A stretch of DNA of 38,617 nucleotides from Pseudomonas sp. K2I15 (GCF_002204795.1 NZ_NIXO01000058.1:1-38617), one strand, 5' to 3'. Counted from the stretch's first letter, positions 16,070-23,930 are shown. Made by a program: numbers and translations. Notes: generated by a model not told the origin, from the sequence alone.

Positions 16070-16627
16070 ATGCAAGACGACGATTTTTCCCTATTCAAGA
16101 ACGAGCTGCGCGGCGTCAAGCCGATCAAGCACGATCGCGCCGAAACCGGCAAACCCAAGACCGACCGCGCCCAGATCGCCAAGCTGCGCCAGGCGGCGAC
16201 CGTGCGCACGGACGCCACCACCGTGGACGGCCTGTCGGATCAATTCGTTATCGATGTAGGCCCCGAAGACGAACTGATGTGGGCCCGCGACGGCGTGCAG
16301 GAAAGCCAGATGCGCAAGCTCAAGGTCGGCCAGATCCCGTTCGAGGGCAGCCTTGACCTGCACGGCATGACCGTCGAAAAAGCCCGCGAAACCCTCTGGG
16401 CATTCCTCGCCGAAGCCACAAAATTCGAAATCCGCTGCGTGCGCGTCACCCACGGCAAGGCCGTGCGCCTGGACGGCAAGCGGCCGATGATCAAAAGCCA
16501 CGTCAACACCTGGTTGCGCCAGCATTCCCAGGTGCTTGGGTTTACCTCGTGCCAACCACGCCACGGCGGCGCTGGCGCGGTGTATGTGATGCTCAAGCGC
16601 ACGATGATGGAAGGCCGCGACGAGTAG
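16070..16627 (+). CDS. smrA: Smr-domain protein (SmrA-like endonuclease)
   Basis: 185 aa. The C-terminal Smr domain begins around residue 93 with LDLHGMTVEKARETLWAFL, followed by RCVRVTHGKA, KSHVNTWLRQHSQVLGF and the closing HGGAGAVYVMLKR motif. The conserved LDLHG and THGK segments are intact. Stand-alone Smr proteins nick branched or mismatched DNA or act on RNA in stalled-ribosome pathways; the E. coli relatives SmrA and SmrB are similar in length and layout. The N-terminal ~90 residues are charged and likely flexible. GGAGG precedes the ATG. The segment 16628-16790 after it holds no gene I can support. Confidence 0.92.
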   Translation: MQDDDFSLFKNELRGVKPIKHDRAETGKPKTDRAQIAKLRQAATVRTDATTVDGLSDQFVIDVGPEDELMWARDGVQESQMRKLKVGQIPFEGSLDLHGMTVEKARETLWAFLAEATKFEIRCVRVTHGKAVRLDGKRPMIKSHVNTWLRQHSQVLGFTSCQPRHGGAGAVYVMLKRTMMEGRDE

Positions 16628-16797
16628 CAAGTGCCATCGTCAGGCTTGCCGCAGGCAATATAGACATCAACCTGGGTCGAGCCTCTCACGCTTTTCGATG
16701 CGCGCCTTCACTGTCGCGAGACGCTCCTTACAGTTGAAGCCGTTACCGGCGCTTCAGCCAACCAACTACCACCTACCAACAGTCCACAAGATGCAAA

Positions 16798-16820
16798 AAG
16801 CCCAGCACAAGGCTGGGCTT
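16798..16820 (-). terminator. Terminator of the zeta toxin unit
   Basis: A perfect 9-bp stem (AAGCCCAGC/GCTGGGCTT) with a 5-nt loop is followed by TTTT-rich sequence on the minus strand. It lies 20 bases past the stop codon of the small ORF that ends at 16841. Confidence 0.8.
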
Positions 16821-16840
16821 AAAGATCAACAACGATGAGA

Positions 16841-17035
16841 TCATTTAAATTTTTCAACGCTCAACTCGCCAGGCTTGACCGAGCGAATGACGTCCTTCTG
16901 CTCACATATCGCAGCATTGGCTGCAGCAAAGTAGACCGCTCGCTTTTCCTCCACGGACCCGTGGCGGAAAAAATCAGACATCGCCGAAGAGCCATACGTC
17001 TTCGTCGAAGCGTCTTTTACCTTTTCGCCTTTCAT
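16841..17035 (-). CDS. Small protein overlapping the zeta toxin gene, putative antitoxin
   Basis: 64 aa, soluble and basic at the N-terminus (MKGEKVKDASTKT). Its core is SDFFRHGSVEEKRAVYFAAANAAICEQKDVI, summarised here as a short helical motif typical of small partners of zeta-type toxins. The ATG overlaps the toxin's TGA (ATGA), so translation is probably coupled to completion of the toxin frame. Classical epsilon antitoxins lie upstream of zeta; this one lies downstream. Epsilon itself is not recognisable, so antitoxin function is inferred from position and size. A terminator follows 20 bases on. Confidence 0.65.
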   Translation of the reverse strand: MKGEKVKDASTKTYGSSAMSDFFRHGSVEEKRAVYFAAANAAICEQKDVIRSVKPGELSVEKFK

Positions 17036-17762
17036 TGGGATACTCCGTTCAAAATTTCCTCAAGCTCTTCGTGATCATAGGGCTGGTTCACAAACCCGTC
17101 AATTTCGTCGGCCAAAAGGTCAATACCGATCTCGGCGTTTTCCCCATCGTTGTCCTTGATAATGACGTCCACCTGAAGTGCATGCTCAAATTGCCTCTTG
17201 AGCTCACATACTGAGGCCTTTGCAGCATAAAACTGTCTGACAAACTCAGGACAAGGAATGTTCCTTCCGTCCTTTTTTCCCCAGCGAGCACAAATTCCCA
17301 TGCGAGCTCGGGACGCTGGTAAACATATATAACTTGTGCCGATCTGTTCTCTTTATCAAGGGCTCGCAAGATGTTTCGTTTAGCTACATCCAGATTCGCA
17401 AGCGTCCCATCGAGAAGGAAGGACTGGCGCTGCTGATATACCAAATCCAGAGTGCGCTCAACAAATGTTGTCACTCCACGCTGGAAATGACTGGAGTTGC
17501 GGCCAGTGTACTCAGGGAAGTAGTCCCTGAAGTCATCAGGATCAATTCGCAATGCCATTGACCCACCGGCCTGCATCATTTCAATAAAAGCCCGGGACAC
17601 CTCAGTTTTCCCAGCTCCCGGTGACCCAGCCATGAATACCGATACGGGGTACTCATCACTCGGGTAAGCCTTCAAGCACGCCAATTCACGGGCTATGCGA
17701 GTCCGATTCTCCTTTGCAAACGTCACAGCACGATCAGAAACTTCCAGCTCTTCCTGGGTCAT
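17032..17762 (-). pseudogene. Zeta toxin family kinase, frameshifted
   Basis: Zeta toxins phosphorylate UDP-N-acetylglucosamine and block cell-wall synthesis. The first frame (17762-~17279) holds the Walker A motif GSPGAGKT, the catalytic segment RIDPDDFRDYFPEYTG, and QVIYVYQRPELAWEFV. The rest of the family sequence (GRNIPCPEFVRQFYAA, then the ~60 C-terminal residues to LNGVSQ) continues in the -1 frame to 17032. The frames meet at a run of six T residues (17273-17278; A6 on the coding strand). One more A, or -1 slippage on the A tract, would restore the full protein. Start ATG 17762 has AAGGA 7 bases upstream. Without the shift a 224-aa product lacking the C-terminus results. The locus is more AT-rich than its neighbours. 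Confidence 0.85.
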
Positions 17763-17915
17763 AGGCTTGTCCTTCACGAGAGTTTGACTCTAGCACTCTT
17801 CACCCTGGCCAGACATCCAGCGTGGATGGAACACCAGTGGCAGGATTGGACTCACAGGGATAGCGAAAGTCGAAAAAAGAGCTTCGCCTGAAAGGCACAG
17901 GACGGACAACCGGCC

Positions 17916-18185
17916 TTGGCAGAATTGAAGATCCATGGCCGTAGGCAATACAACTGTCGGCACACGTACGCTACTATGTGCCCAATCGCAGGCATGAACC
18001 TTGAATTCATAGCAAACCAGCTTGGTCACAGCGTGCAGATGCTGCTGTCCACATACGCCCTATGGATCAACGCCAGCGAAGACTGGAGCGAACCAGGGAC
18101 GCTGGAGCAAAGCCTGAAATGCTACAAAATTGGTACAGGCAGAAACCGTACCGCTCTGAAACCCATACGGAATACAGTCCTGTGA
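17916..18185 (+). pseudogene. Tyrosine recombinase (integrase) C-terminal remnant
   Basis: The last ~90 codons encode the catalytic end of a phage-type integrase: YNCRHTYATM with the second catalytic Arg, QLGHSVQMLLSTYALW with the conserved His and the nucleophilic Tyr, then SEDWSEPG. The N-terminal arm, core-binding domain and first catalytic Arg are missing, and the upstream bases (17790-17915) show no clear continuation. The frame ends in TGA at 18183-18185, overlapping the folE GTG start at 18182. This marks the edge of an old island that carries the zeta toxin unit. The rest of the 404-base gap 17778-18181 shows nothing else. Confidence 0.8.
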
Positions 18186-18727
18186 CACTGGAACAGAATT
18201 ACACCGCGATCCTCGGCCAACTCGGCGAGGACGTTTCCCGCGAGGGCCTGCTCGACACGCCAAAACGTGCCGCCAAGGCCATGCAGTACCTTTGCCGCGG
18301 TTATGAACAGACCCTTGAAGAAGTCACCAACGGTGCCTTGTTCAGCTCTGACAACAGCGAAATGGTGCTGGTCAAGGACATCGAGTTGTACTCGCTGTGC
18401 GAACACCACCTGCTGCCGTTTATCGGCAAGGCTCACGTGGCGTATATCCCGAGCGGCAAGGTGCTGGGCCTGTCGAAGGTCGCACGTATCGTCGATATGT
18501 ATGCCCGGCGCCTGCAGATCCAGGAAAACCTCAGCCGCCAGATCGCCGATGCGGTCCAGCAGGTCACCGGCGCCCTGGGCGTTGCGGTGGTGATCGAGGC
18601 CAAGCACATGTGCATGATGATGCGCGGTGTAGAGAAGCAGAATTCGTCGATGATCACCTCGGTGATGCTGGGTGAGTTCCGCGAAAACGCGTCCACCCGC
18701 AGCGAGTTTCTCAGCCTGATCAAGTAA
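18182..18727 (+). CDS. folE: GTP cyclohydrolase I
   Basis: 181 aa, matching Pseudomonas FolE in length. It makes 7,8-dihydroneopterin triphosphate from GTP, the first step of folate synthesis. Zn and active-site motifs are intact: SLCEHHLLPFIGKAHVAYIP (Cys-His-His), GLSKVARIVDMYARRLQIQE, and HMCMMMRGVEKQ (second Cys). The GTG at 18182 begins the usual VTLEQNYTAILGQLGEDVSREG; an ATG at 18062 would add 40 residues (MDQRQRRLERTRDAGAK) encoded by the recombinase remnant in another frame, and is rejected. The upstream DNA is island-derived, so its promoter may be non-native. A strong terminator follows. Confidence 0.95.
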   Translation: MTLEQNYTAILGQLGEDVSREGLLDTPKRAAKAMQYLCRGYEQTLEEVTNGALFSSDNSEMVLVKDIELYSLCEHHLLPFIGKAHVAYIPSGKVLGLSKVARIVDMYARRLQIQENLSRQIADAVQQVTGALGVAVVIEAKHMCMMMRGVEKQNSSMITSVMLGEFRENASTRSEFLSLIK

Positions 18728-18740
18728 CGGGCTGCGTAAG

Positions 18741-18771
18741 AAAAAACCGGCGTTCATCGCCGGTTTTTTTT
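18741..18771 (+). terminator. Rho-independent terminator of folE
   Basis: Stem CCGGCG/CGCCGG with loop TTCAT, flanked by A6 and followed by eight T residues. It could also work in reverse. Confidence 0.9.
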
Positions 18772-18831
18772 CGCCTGTGAAAAATCAGGTAAGCTGCGAC
18801 CCCTTAAGTCCAGGGCAAGAGGTTTACAACC

Positions 18832-19203
18832 GTGTTCGTTAAAGCGCTTCGAGTCGGCCTCGGCCAAATCATCATCTTCGGCGACTTCATCACCCGCCCG
18901 CGCAAGCAACAACGCCCGGCAAGCGCTCAAGCCCTGGTCGACCAATCGGCCAAGGACCTGACGCTGTATCAGTTCCACGCCTGCCCGTTCTGCGTGAAGA
19001 CCCGCCGCACCCTGCGCCGCCTGAACGTGCCGGTGGCCTTGAAGGATGCGAAGAATAACGAGCAGGACCGCCAGACCCTGCTGGAGCAAGGCGGCAAGAT
19101 CAAGGTGCCGTGCCTGCGCATTGAAGAGAACGGCCAGACCACCTGGATGTACGACTCCAAGGTGATCATCGATTACCTGGACAAGCGGTTTGCAGCGGTC
19201 TGA
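18832..19203 (+). CDS. Glutaredoxin-fold protein
   Basis: 123 aa. Residues 1-40 are a basic, partly hydrophobic leader (FVKALRVGLGQIIIFGDFITRP). From residue ~43 there is a glutaredoxin/GST-N-terminal thioredoxin fold: LTLYQFHACPFCVKTRRTLRR with the CPFC active-site pair, then the cis-Pro segment IKVPCLRI and the end DSKVIIDYLDKRF. CPxC glutaredoxins reduce disulfides or mixed glutathione disulfides. The N-terminal segment may be a membrane anchor. The start is GTG at 18832, with AGAGG upstream. It follows folE after a terminator, so it is probably transcribed on its own. Confidence 0.88.
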   Translation: MFVKALRVGLGQIIIFGDFITRPRKQQRPASAQALVDQSAKDLTLYQFHACPFCVKTRRTLRRLNVPVALKDAKNNEQDRQTLLEQGGKIKVPCLRIEENGQTTWMYDSKVIIDYLDKRFAAV

Positions 19204-19231
19204 AACCGTCTGTTGAACACTAAAGATCCAG

Positions 19232-19259
19232 TGTGGGAGCGGGCTTGCTCGCTCCCACA
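19232..19259. repeat. Collapsed single REP hairpin
   Basis: TGTGGGAGCGGGCTTGCTCG joins directly to CTCCCACA, so the usual unique centre of a REPIN is missing and a perfect short hairpin remains. It looks like a REPIN that has lost its middle. Confidence 0.88.
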
Positions 19260-19277
19260 TTTGTAATGCGCCACGCT

Positions 19278-19598
19278 TTAATCCGGTATTGCCAACTCCA
19301 GCGCCAACAAAGCTGAGCCCAGGCACTTGCCATGGGCGTCCAGCGCCAGCGACCGCGTCACCCCGCCCCGCAAGATCCCCGGCAACACGAAGTTCAGCGC
19401 CTGTACATTGGGCAGCTCATAACGCCGCACCGGTGCTGCGCCCTCCTCCAGCAATGGCGCAAAAAACGCCGTCACTACTTCAGCCGTCAGTTGCTCGCAG
19501 AGCAGCGGATAATCCTCGGCCCGATACGCAATGATCGAGATGTTCGAGGTGTCGCCCTTGTCTCCCGTACGGGAGTGGGCCAGGGTGTGCAGCTTCAT
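19278..19598 (-). CDS. AtuA-related C-terminal domain protein
   Basis: 106 aa. The sequence MKLHTLAHSRTGDKGDTSNISII, YELPNVQALNFVLPGILRGGVTRSL fits the small C-terminal domain found next to, or fused to, DUF1446/AtuA-type proteins. The GDKGDTSNI motif is the family mark. The ATG overlaps the stop of the upstream AtuA-like gene by 4 bases, so the two are translated as a pair and probably form one complex. It is the last gene of the leftward CitMHS-AtuA operon. The reaction is unknown. Confidence 0.87.
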   Translation of the reverse strand: MKLHTLAHSRTGDKGDTSNISIIAYRAEDYPLLCEQLTAEVVTAFFAPLLEEGAAPVRRYELPNVQALNFVLPGILRGGVTRSLALDAHGKCLGSALLALELAIPD

Positions 19599-20926
19599 GA
19601 TTCGATCCTCGGGTTGACCGCGTTACGGGGCAACAGCAACGACGCCACCGCCACCACCTGGCGCAAGCTCTTGCTGGCACCGCCGCCGCCGGACGGGCCG
19701 TTGGTATAGAGGGTTTCCACCTCATTGCCGACGCGCACGGCCTCGCTGCGCTCTTCACAGCGGGCGACGACGCGCAAGCGCACTTCCCACGGTTCAACAG
19801 TGCTGCGCGGGCCGTGCAGGGCGTCGATGCCGATCAATTCGGCGCGCACGTCCTGCAGGCGTACGCCGGTCAACTCCAGGCGCTTGAGCACCACGTCGCG
19901 AGCCAGTTGCGCACGAGCGACCGCGCCCGGGCCGCCGTAGGAAATCTGCCCCTCGCCGATCCAGCCATCCAGATAACCGACGCTGACTTTCAACTGTTCA
20001 GGCCGTGGCCGTCCGTTTGCGCCATGGGCCCGTACCCGGTCCACGGCCTCCTCGGTAAACGACACCCGGGAAAAGTCCGCGCACACGTCCGGTGTGAGGT
20101 ACGCCGCCGGGTCGTGCACTTCGTAGATCAGTTGCTCGGTGCACGTGGCACGGCTGACCCGCCCACCGGAACCGGCGACCTTGGTGATCAAGGCCTCGCC
20201 ATCTGCATCAATCTCGGCCAACGGAAAGCCCAGGCGCGCCAGGTCGTCCACATCCTTGAAGCCCGGATCGGCGAAGTAACCGCCGCTGACCTGCCCCGCA
20301 CATTCCAGCAAATGCCCCACCAGCGTGCCGCGCCCCAGGCGCTGCCAATCATCGGCAGCCCAGCCGAATTCGAACATCTGCGGCGCCAGGAACAACGACG
20401 GGTCCGCCACCCGGCCGGTGATCACCACGTCGGCATCGGCGCGCAAGGCGTCGATAATGCCGTCGGCGCCCAGATAGGCATTCGCGGAAATCAGCCGCTC
20501 GCCCAACGAGCCAAGGGTTTGGCCGTTGTCGAGCAACTGCTCTGGCTGGCGGCGTAACACCTCAAGCACATCATCGCCAACCACCGCCAACACCTTGAGG
20601 TTAAGCCCCAACTCACTGGCAACCCGCCGCACCTCAACCGCCGCCGCCACCGGATTGGCCGCGCCCATATTGGTGATCACCCGCAAGCGCCGGCGCCCGT
20701 CCGGCTGGCCGACAAAGGGCAGCACGCGGCGCATGCGCTCACTCAACAGCGGGTCGTAACCGCCTTGGGGGTCGCTGATGCGCGCCTGTTGCGCCAGGGC
20801 AATGGTGCGTTCAGCCAGGCATTCGAAGACCAGGTAATCCAGGTCGCCCTGTTCGGCCAATTCCACCGCAGGTTCGATACGGTCGCCGGAGTAGCCGGCG
20901 CCGGAACCGATGCGCAAGGTTTTCAT
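19595..20926 (-). CDS. Acyclic terpene utilisation AtuA-family protein (DUF1446)
   Basis: 443 aa. The N-terminus RIGSGAGYSGDRIEPAVELAEQGDLDYLVFEC and internal LADPSLFLAP, GHLLECAGQVSGGYFADPGFKD and SGGGGASKSLRQ segments match DUF1446. AtuA of the citronellol/geraniol pathway is the named member, but most members, including this one, sit with a carboxylate transporter rather than with atuB-H. The enzyme chemistry is unknown. It is 1 base from the transporter gene (stop 20928) and overlaps the small AtuA-related gene, so all three form one unit. It probably acts on the acid imported by the transporter. Confidence 0.88.
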   Translation of the reverse strand: MKTLRIGSGAGYSGDRIEPAVELAEQGDLDYLVFECLAERTIALAQQARISDPQGGYDPLLSERMRRVLPFVGQPDGRRRLRVITNMGAANPVAAAVEVRRVASELGLNLKVLAVVGDDVLEVLRRQPEQLLDNGQTLGSLGERLISANAYLGADGIIDALRADADVVITGRVADPSLFLAPQMFEFGWAADDWQRLGRGTLVGHLLECAGQVSGGYFADPGFKDVDDLARLGFPLAEIDADGEALITKVAGSGGRVSRATCTEQLIYEVHDPAAYLTPDVCADFSRVSFTEEAVDRVRAHGANGRPRPEQLKVSVGYLDGWIGEGQISYGGPGAVARAQLARDVVLKRLELTGVRLQDVRAELIGIDALHGPRSTVEPWEVRLRVVARCEERSEAVRVGNEVETLYTNGPSGGGGASKSLRQVVAVASLLLPRNAVNPRIES

Positions 20927-20927
20927 T

Positions 20928-22220
20928 TCAAATCACTCCCAGGAGCAAAGCCGTCAGGGTCATCAACACCGACGCGGCAAACAGAAAGGGGATGGTGAAG
21001 CGCTGGTGATCGGCCAGTTCGATCTTGCACAGGCCCACCAGCAGGAAGGTCGCAGGCGTCAGCGGGCTGACCGGAAAGCCCGTGGTGTGCACGCCCAGCA
21101 ATGAGGCCTGGGCCACTTGCAGCGGGTCGACGCCCAGCGCCTTGCCGACTTCGGCGATCACCGGCATCACGCCGAAATAGTAGGAATCGGGATCAAACAG
21201 CATGCTCAACGGCATCGACAGGAAGCCCACCACCGCCGGGATCAGCTTGCCGTGGCCCGCCGGAATCTGCGCCACCGCCACTTCGGCGATGGCCTTGAGC
21301 ATGCCGGTGCCTTGCATGATGCCGGTGAACACACCGGCGGCGAGCAGGATGCTGGCCATGGTCAGGGCGGTTTTGGCATGGGCATCGATCCGCGCGCGCT
21401 GGGCGTCGACGTTCGGGTAGTTGATGCACAGCGCGACCACGGTGCCGAGCATGAACATCACCACCGGGTCGACCCAGCCGGCGATCATCACCACCATCAC
21501 CAGCACCGTCAGCACCAGGTTGACCCAGAACAGCCGTGGGCGGCGCAAGGCAATGTCATCGTCGCTGAGCACCCGTTGCGGCACCGCGTCCACGCTGGAA
21601 CCGGCGCCCAGGCCCAGGCGTTTTTCTTCGCGGCGGCCCAGCCACCAGGCGCAGGCGAACACAAAGATCAGGCCGACGATCTGCACCGGGATCAGCGGCT
21701 GGAACAGGTCTGCCACCGGCACATGCAGCGCCGCCGAGGAGCGCAGCACCGGGCCGGTCCAGGGCAAAAAGTTGACCCCGGCCGCCATCGCGGCCACACA
21801 GGCCAGGATGCGTTTATCGATGCCCAGCCGCGTATACAGCGGCAGCATCGCCGGTATCGTCACCAAAAAGGTCACCGCGCCGGAGCCGTCCAGGTGCACC
21901 AGCAATGCCAGGGTCGCCGTACCGACGACAATCCGTGTAGGACGCGTCCCTACCGTACGCAGGATGCGATCAATGATTGGATCCAGCATGCCAGCATCGG
22001 TCATGATCCCGAAAAACAGGATCGCGAACACAAACATGCCCACCACGGGGGCGACGTTCTTGATGCCGGTGATGATGAAGGCGCTGGTTTGCAGGCCGAA
22101 CCCGCCGAGCAGCGCGGCGATGATCGGCAAGGCGATCAGGGCCACCAGTGGCGAGAGGCGTTTGCTCATGACGGCAGTGAGCAGGCACAGGATGGTAATG
22201 ACACCCAGGGTAGCGAGCAT
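20928..22220 (-). CDS. CitMHS-family metal-citrate/carboxylate:H+ symporter
   Basis: 430 aa with about 12 hydrophobic helices from MLATLGVITILCLLTAVMSKRL onward. Signatures of the CitMHS family include GIKNVAPVVGMFVFAILFFGIM, DGSGAVTFLVTIPAMLPLY, NFLPWTGPV and FDPDSYYFGVMPVIAE. Members import citrate as Mg or Ca complexes, or related tricarboxylates. ATG 22220 is chosen because GGAG lies 8 bases upstream; the longer frame to 22331 crosses the divergent promoter region. It is the first gene of a three-gene operon with the AtuA-like pair, controlled by the LysR regulator transcribed away at 22352. The substrate is not evident. Confidence 0.9.
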   Translation of the reverse strand: MLATLGVITILCLLTAVMSKRLSPLVALIALPIIAALLGGFGLQTSAFIITGIKNVAPVVGMFVFAILFFGIMTDAGMLDPIIDRILRTVGTRPTRIVVGTATLALLVHLDGSGAVTFLVTIPAMLPLYTRLGIDKRILACVAAMAAGVNFLPWTGPVLRSSAALHVPVADLFQPLIPVQIVGLIFVFACAWWLGRREEKRLGLGAGSSVDAVPQRVLSDDDIALRRPRLFWVNLVLTVLVMVVMIAGWVDPVVMFMLGTVVALCINYPNVDAQRARIDAHAKTALTMASILLAAGVFTGIMQGTGMLKAIAEVAVAQIPAGHGKLIPAVVGFLSMPLSMLFDPDSYYFGVMPVIAEVGKALGVDPLQVAQASLLGVHTTGFPVSPLTPATFLLVGLCKIELADHQRFTIPFLFAASVLMTLTALLLGVI

Positions 22221-22351
22221 GGGGTAGCTCCAGAACGGCGTTTTCGGCCGGTTATTGTTTTCCCTGGAGTATTGGAATCGCGTTAGGCTTTGTAAATTGG
22301 AATATTCGGCACTCCACATTCGAAAAAACAAAACGCTCGAGCAGAATAAAA

Positions 22352-23245
22352 ATGAAAAATTCGATCCAGCATATCCAGGCGTTTCTCGCCGTTGCCCGCA
22401 CGGGCAGCTTTACCAAGGCCGCCAACGAACTGCATCTGTCGCCCTCGGCGCTGACCGTGCAGGTGCAGCAACTCGAGGAGTGGCTGGGCGTTGCCCTGCT
22501 CGACCGCAGCCCGCGCCACGTCAGCATTACCGCCGCCGGGCTGGATGCACGCGGGCCAATGGAGAAGCTATTGCTGGACCTGGACAACATCGTCACCGGC
22601 TCCCGCGACCTCGCCGCCTTGCGCCGGGGCGTGGTGACTATCGCCGCCCTACCCTCGGTGTGCGCTGGTGCCTTGCCTCCCGCCCTGCGCCTGTTTCGCG
22701 AGCGTTTTGCCGGAATCGAGGTGCGCTTGCATGACCTGGTGGCCCATCGCATTCATGCGCAGGTGCGTTCGGGTGAGGTGGATTTCGGCATTGGTGTGCG
22801 GGCGCGGCTGAGCCATGGCCTGGCGTTTGTGCCGGTGCTGAATGACCGGTTGTGTGCGTTTGTGCCGATGGATCATCCCCTGGCGCGCCATGGCCGGCTG
22901 ACCCTGAACCAACTGGCCGACCAGCCGATCATCCTCACCGGGCGTGACAGCAGCGTGCGTGAGCAGGTGGACGCGTTGTTCGATGAACGACAGGTGACGA
23001 TGCAAGCCGGGATGGAGGCCAATTACATGTCGACGGTGTTGGCATTGGTGCGGCAGGGATTGGGGGTCAGTATCTTGCCGGAGTCGGCGGCGGACAGCCT
23101 GGAGGGGTTGAAGCGGATTACGATTGATCATCCGGGCGTGAACCGGGAGATTGGCTTGATCAGTCGCAGTGGGCAGCCGTTGAGCCCGGCGGCAGAACGT
23201 TGCTTCGAACTCTGTAGGAGCGAGCTTGCTCGCGAAGAACGTTAA
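22352..23245 (+). CDS. LysR-family transcriptional regulator
   Basis: 297 aa. The N-terminal winged helix is HIQAFLAVARTGSFTKAANELHLSPSALTVQVQQLEEWLG (~5-45), shown here as its position and its LSPSALTVQ recognition helix. The effector-binding domain runs from ~90 (VTIAALPSVCAGALPPALRLF) to the end. It is divergent from the CitMHS-AtuA operon with 131 bases between, the usual LysR layout, so it most likely activates that operon in response to its substrate. The last ten codons (CRSELAREER) and the TAA lie inside a REPIN arm, so the native end of the protein has been replaced by repeat-encoded residues. Confidence 0.92.
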   Translation: MKNSIQHIQAFLAVARTGSFTKAANELHLSPSALTVQVQQLEEWLGVALLDRSPRHVSITAAGLDARGPMEKLLLDLDNIVTGSRDLAALRRGVVTIAALPSVCAGALPPALRLFRERFAGIEVRLHDLVAHRIHAQVRSGEVDFGIGVRARLSHGLAFVPVLNDRLCAFVPMDHPLARHGRLTLNQLADQPIILTGRDSSVREQVDALFDERQVTMQAGMEANYMSTVLALVRQGLGVSILPESAADSLEGLKRITIDHPGVNREIGLISRSGQPLSPAAERCFELCRSELAREER

Positions 23246-23313
23246 CGATGACGCGGGGCATCTGGTGCCCCGCGGTGTTCTTGCGTTTTTCGCGAGCAAG
23301 CTCGCTCCTACAG
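23212..23313. repeat. REPIN overlapping the 3' end of the LysR gene
   Basis: CTGTAGGAGCGAGCTTGCTC and its complement at the right end; inner arms CGCGAAGAACG and CGTTTTTCGCG. The left arm codes for the last residues of the LysR protein. Confidence 0.93.
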
Positions 23314-23327
23314 GAGTGGACCGGTGA

Positions 23328-23930
23328 TCAGCCCAGCATCGCCACATGTTTTGGATGGCTGGCCACGCGTTTCAACCACGCCTGCACGCCGGGATAAGCG
23401 CTCAAGTCAAAACCACCTTCATCCGCCACATGGGTGTAGGCATACAGCGCCACATCGGCAATCGAGAACTGGTCGCCCACCAGGTACGGCGTCAACTGCA
23501 ACTGACGCTCCATCACCTTCAGGGCCTTGTAGCCGCCCTTGTGCAGTTTCTTGTATTCCTCCAGCCGATCTTTCGGCAGCCCCAGGTAAAACTGGATAAA
23601 CCGCGCCACCGCAATATACGGCTCATGGCTGTACTGCTCGAAAAACTGCCACTGCAGCACTTGGGTGCGCAGGCGCGGTTCGGTCGGCAGGAACTCGCTG
23701 CCGTCGGCCAGGAAGTTGAGGATCGCATTGGATTCCCACAAGCAGGTGCCGTCTTCGAGCTCCAGCACCGGGATCTTGCCGTTGGGGTTCTTGGCCAGGA
23801 ACTCGGCGGTCTCGGTGTCGCCGTTCAGGATATCGACATCGATCCACTCATAGTCGACGCCCAGCAGGCTGAGCATGAGTTTGACCTTGTAGCAGTTGCC
23901 CGATTTGTAATCGCCGTAAACCTTGTACAT
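23328..23930 (-). CDS. Glutathione S-transferase
   Basis: 200 aa. N-terminal thioredoxin fold (~1-80): KVYGDYKSGNCYKVKLMLSLLG, with Ser/Asn near residue 10-11 as likely glutathione contacts, the cis-Pro motif GKIPVLELEDG, and WESNAILNFLADG. The C-terminal all-helical domain (~88-200) ends in DQFSIADVALYAYTHVA, the family's N-capping box and hydrophobic staple. It conjugates or transfers glutathione; the substrate is unknown. It is 11 bases behind the aminotransferase gene on the same strand, so both are probably co-transcribed and controlled by the MarR regulator upstream. Confidence 0.93.
   Translation of the reverse strand: MYKVYGDYKSGNCYKVKLMLSLLGVDYEWIDVDILNGDTETAEFLAKNPNGKIPVLELEDGTCLWESNAILNFLADGSEFLPTEPRLRTQVLQWQFFEQYSHEPYIAVARFIQFYLGLPKDRLEEYKKLHKGGYKALKVMERQLQLTPYLVGDQFSIADVALYAYTHVADEGGFDLSAYPGVQAWLKRVASHPKHVAMLG

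Noticed and set aside
17273..17278. Canonical dnaX-type A-AAA-AAG slippery heptamer in the zeta toxin gene
   Set aside because: In the zero frame the codons are GGG GAA AAA AGG, so the exact heptamer phase does not fit; only simple slippage on the A run remains possible, so programmed frameshifting is not claimed.
18062..18181. N-terminal extension of FolE by 40 residues from ATG 18062
   Set aside because: The added residues are encoded by recombinase remnant DNA in another frame; the conserved protein starts at GTG 18182.
22266..22315. GGAGT...ACTCC and TTGGAAT repeats as LysR binding sites
   Set aside because: The arms are short, the spacing is not T-N11-A-like and the similarity could be chance.
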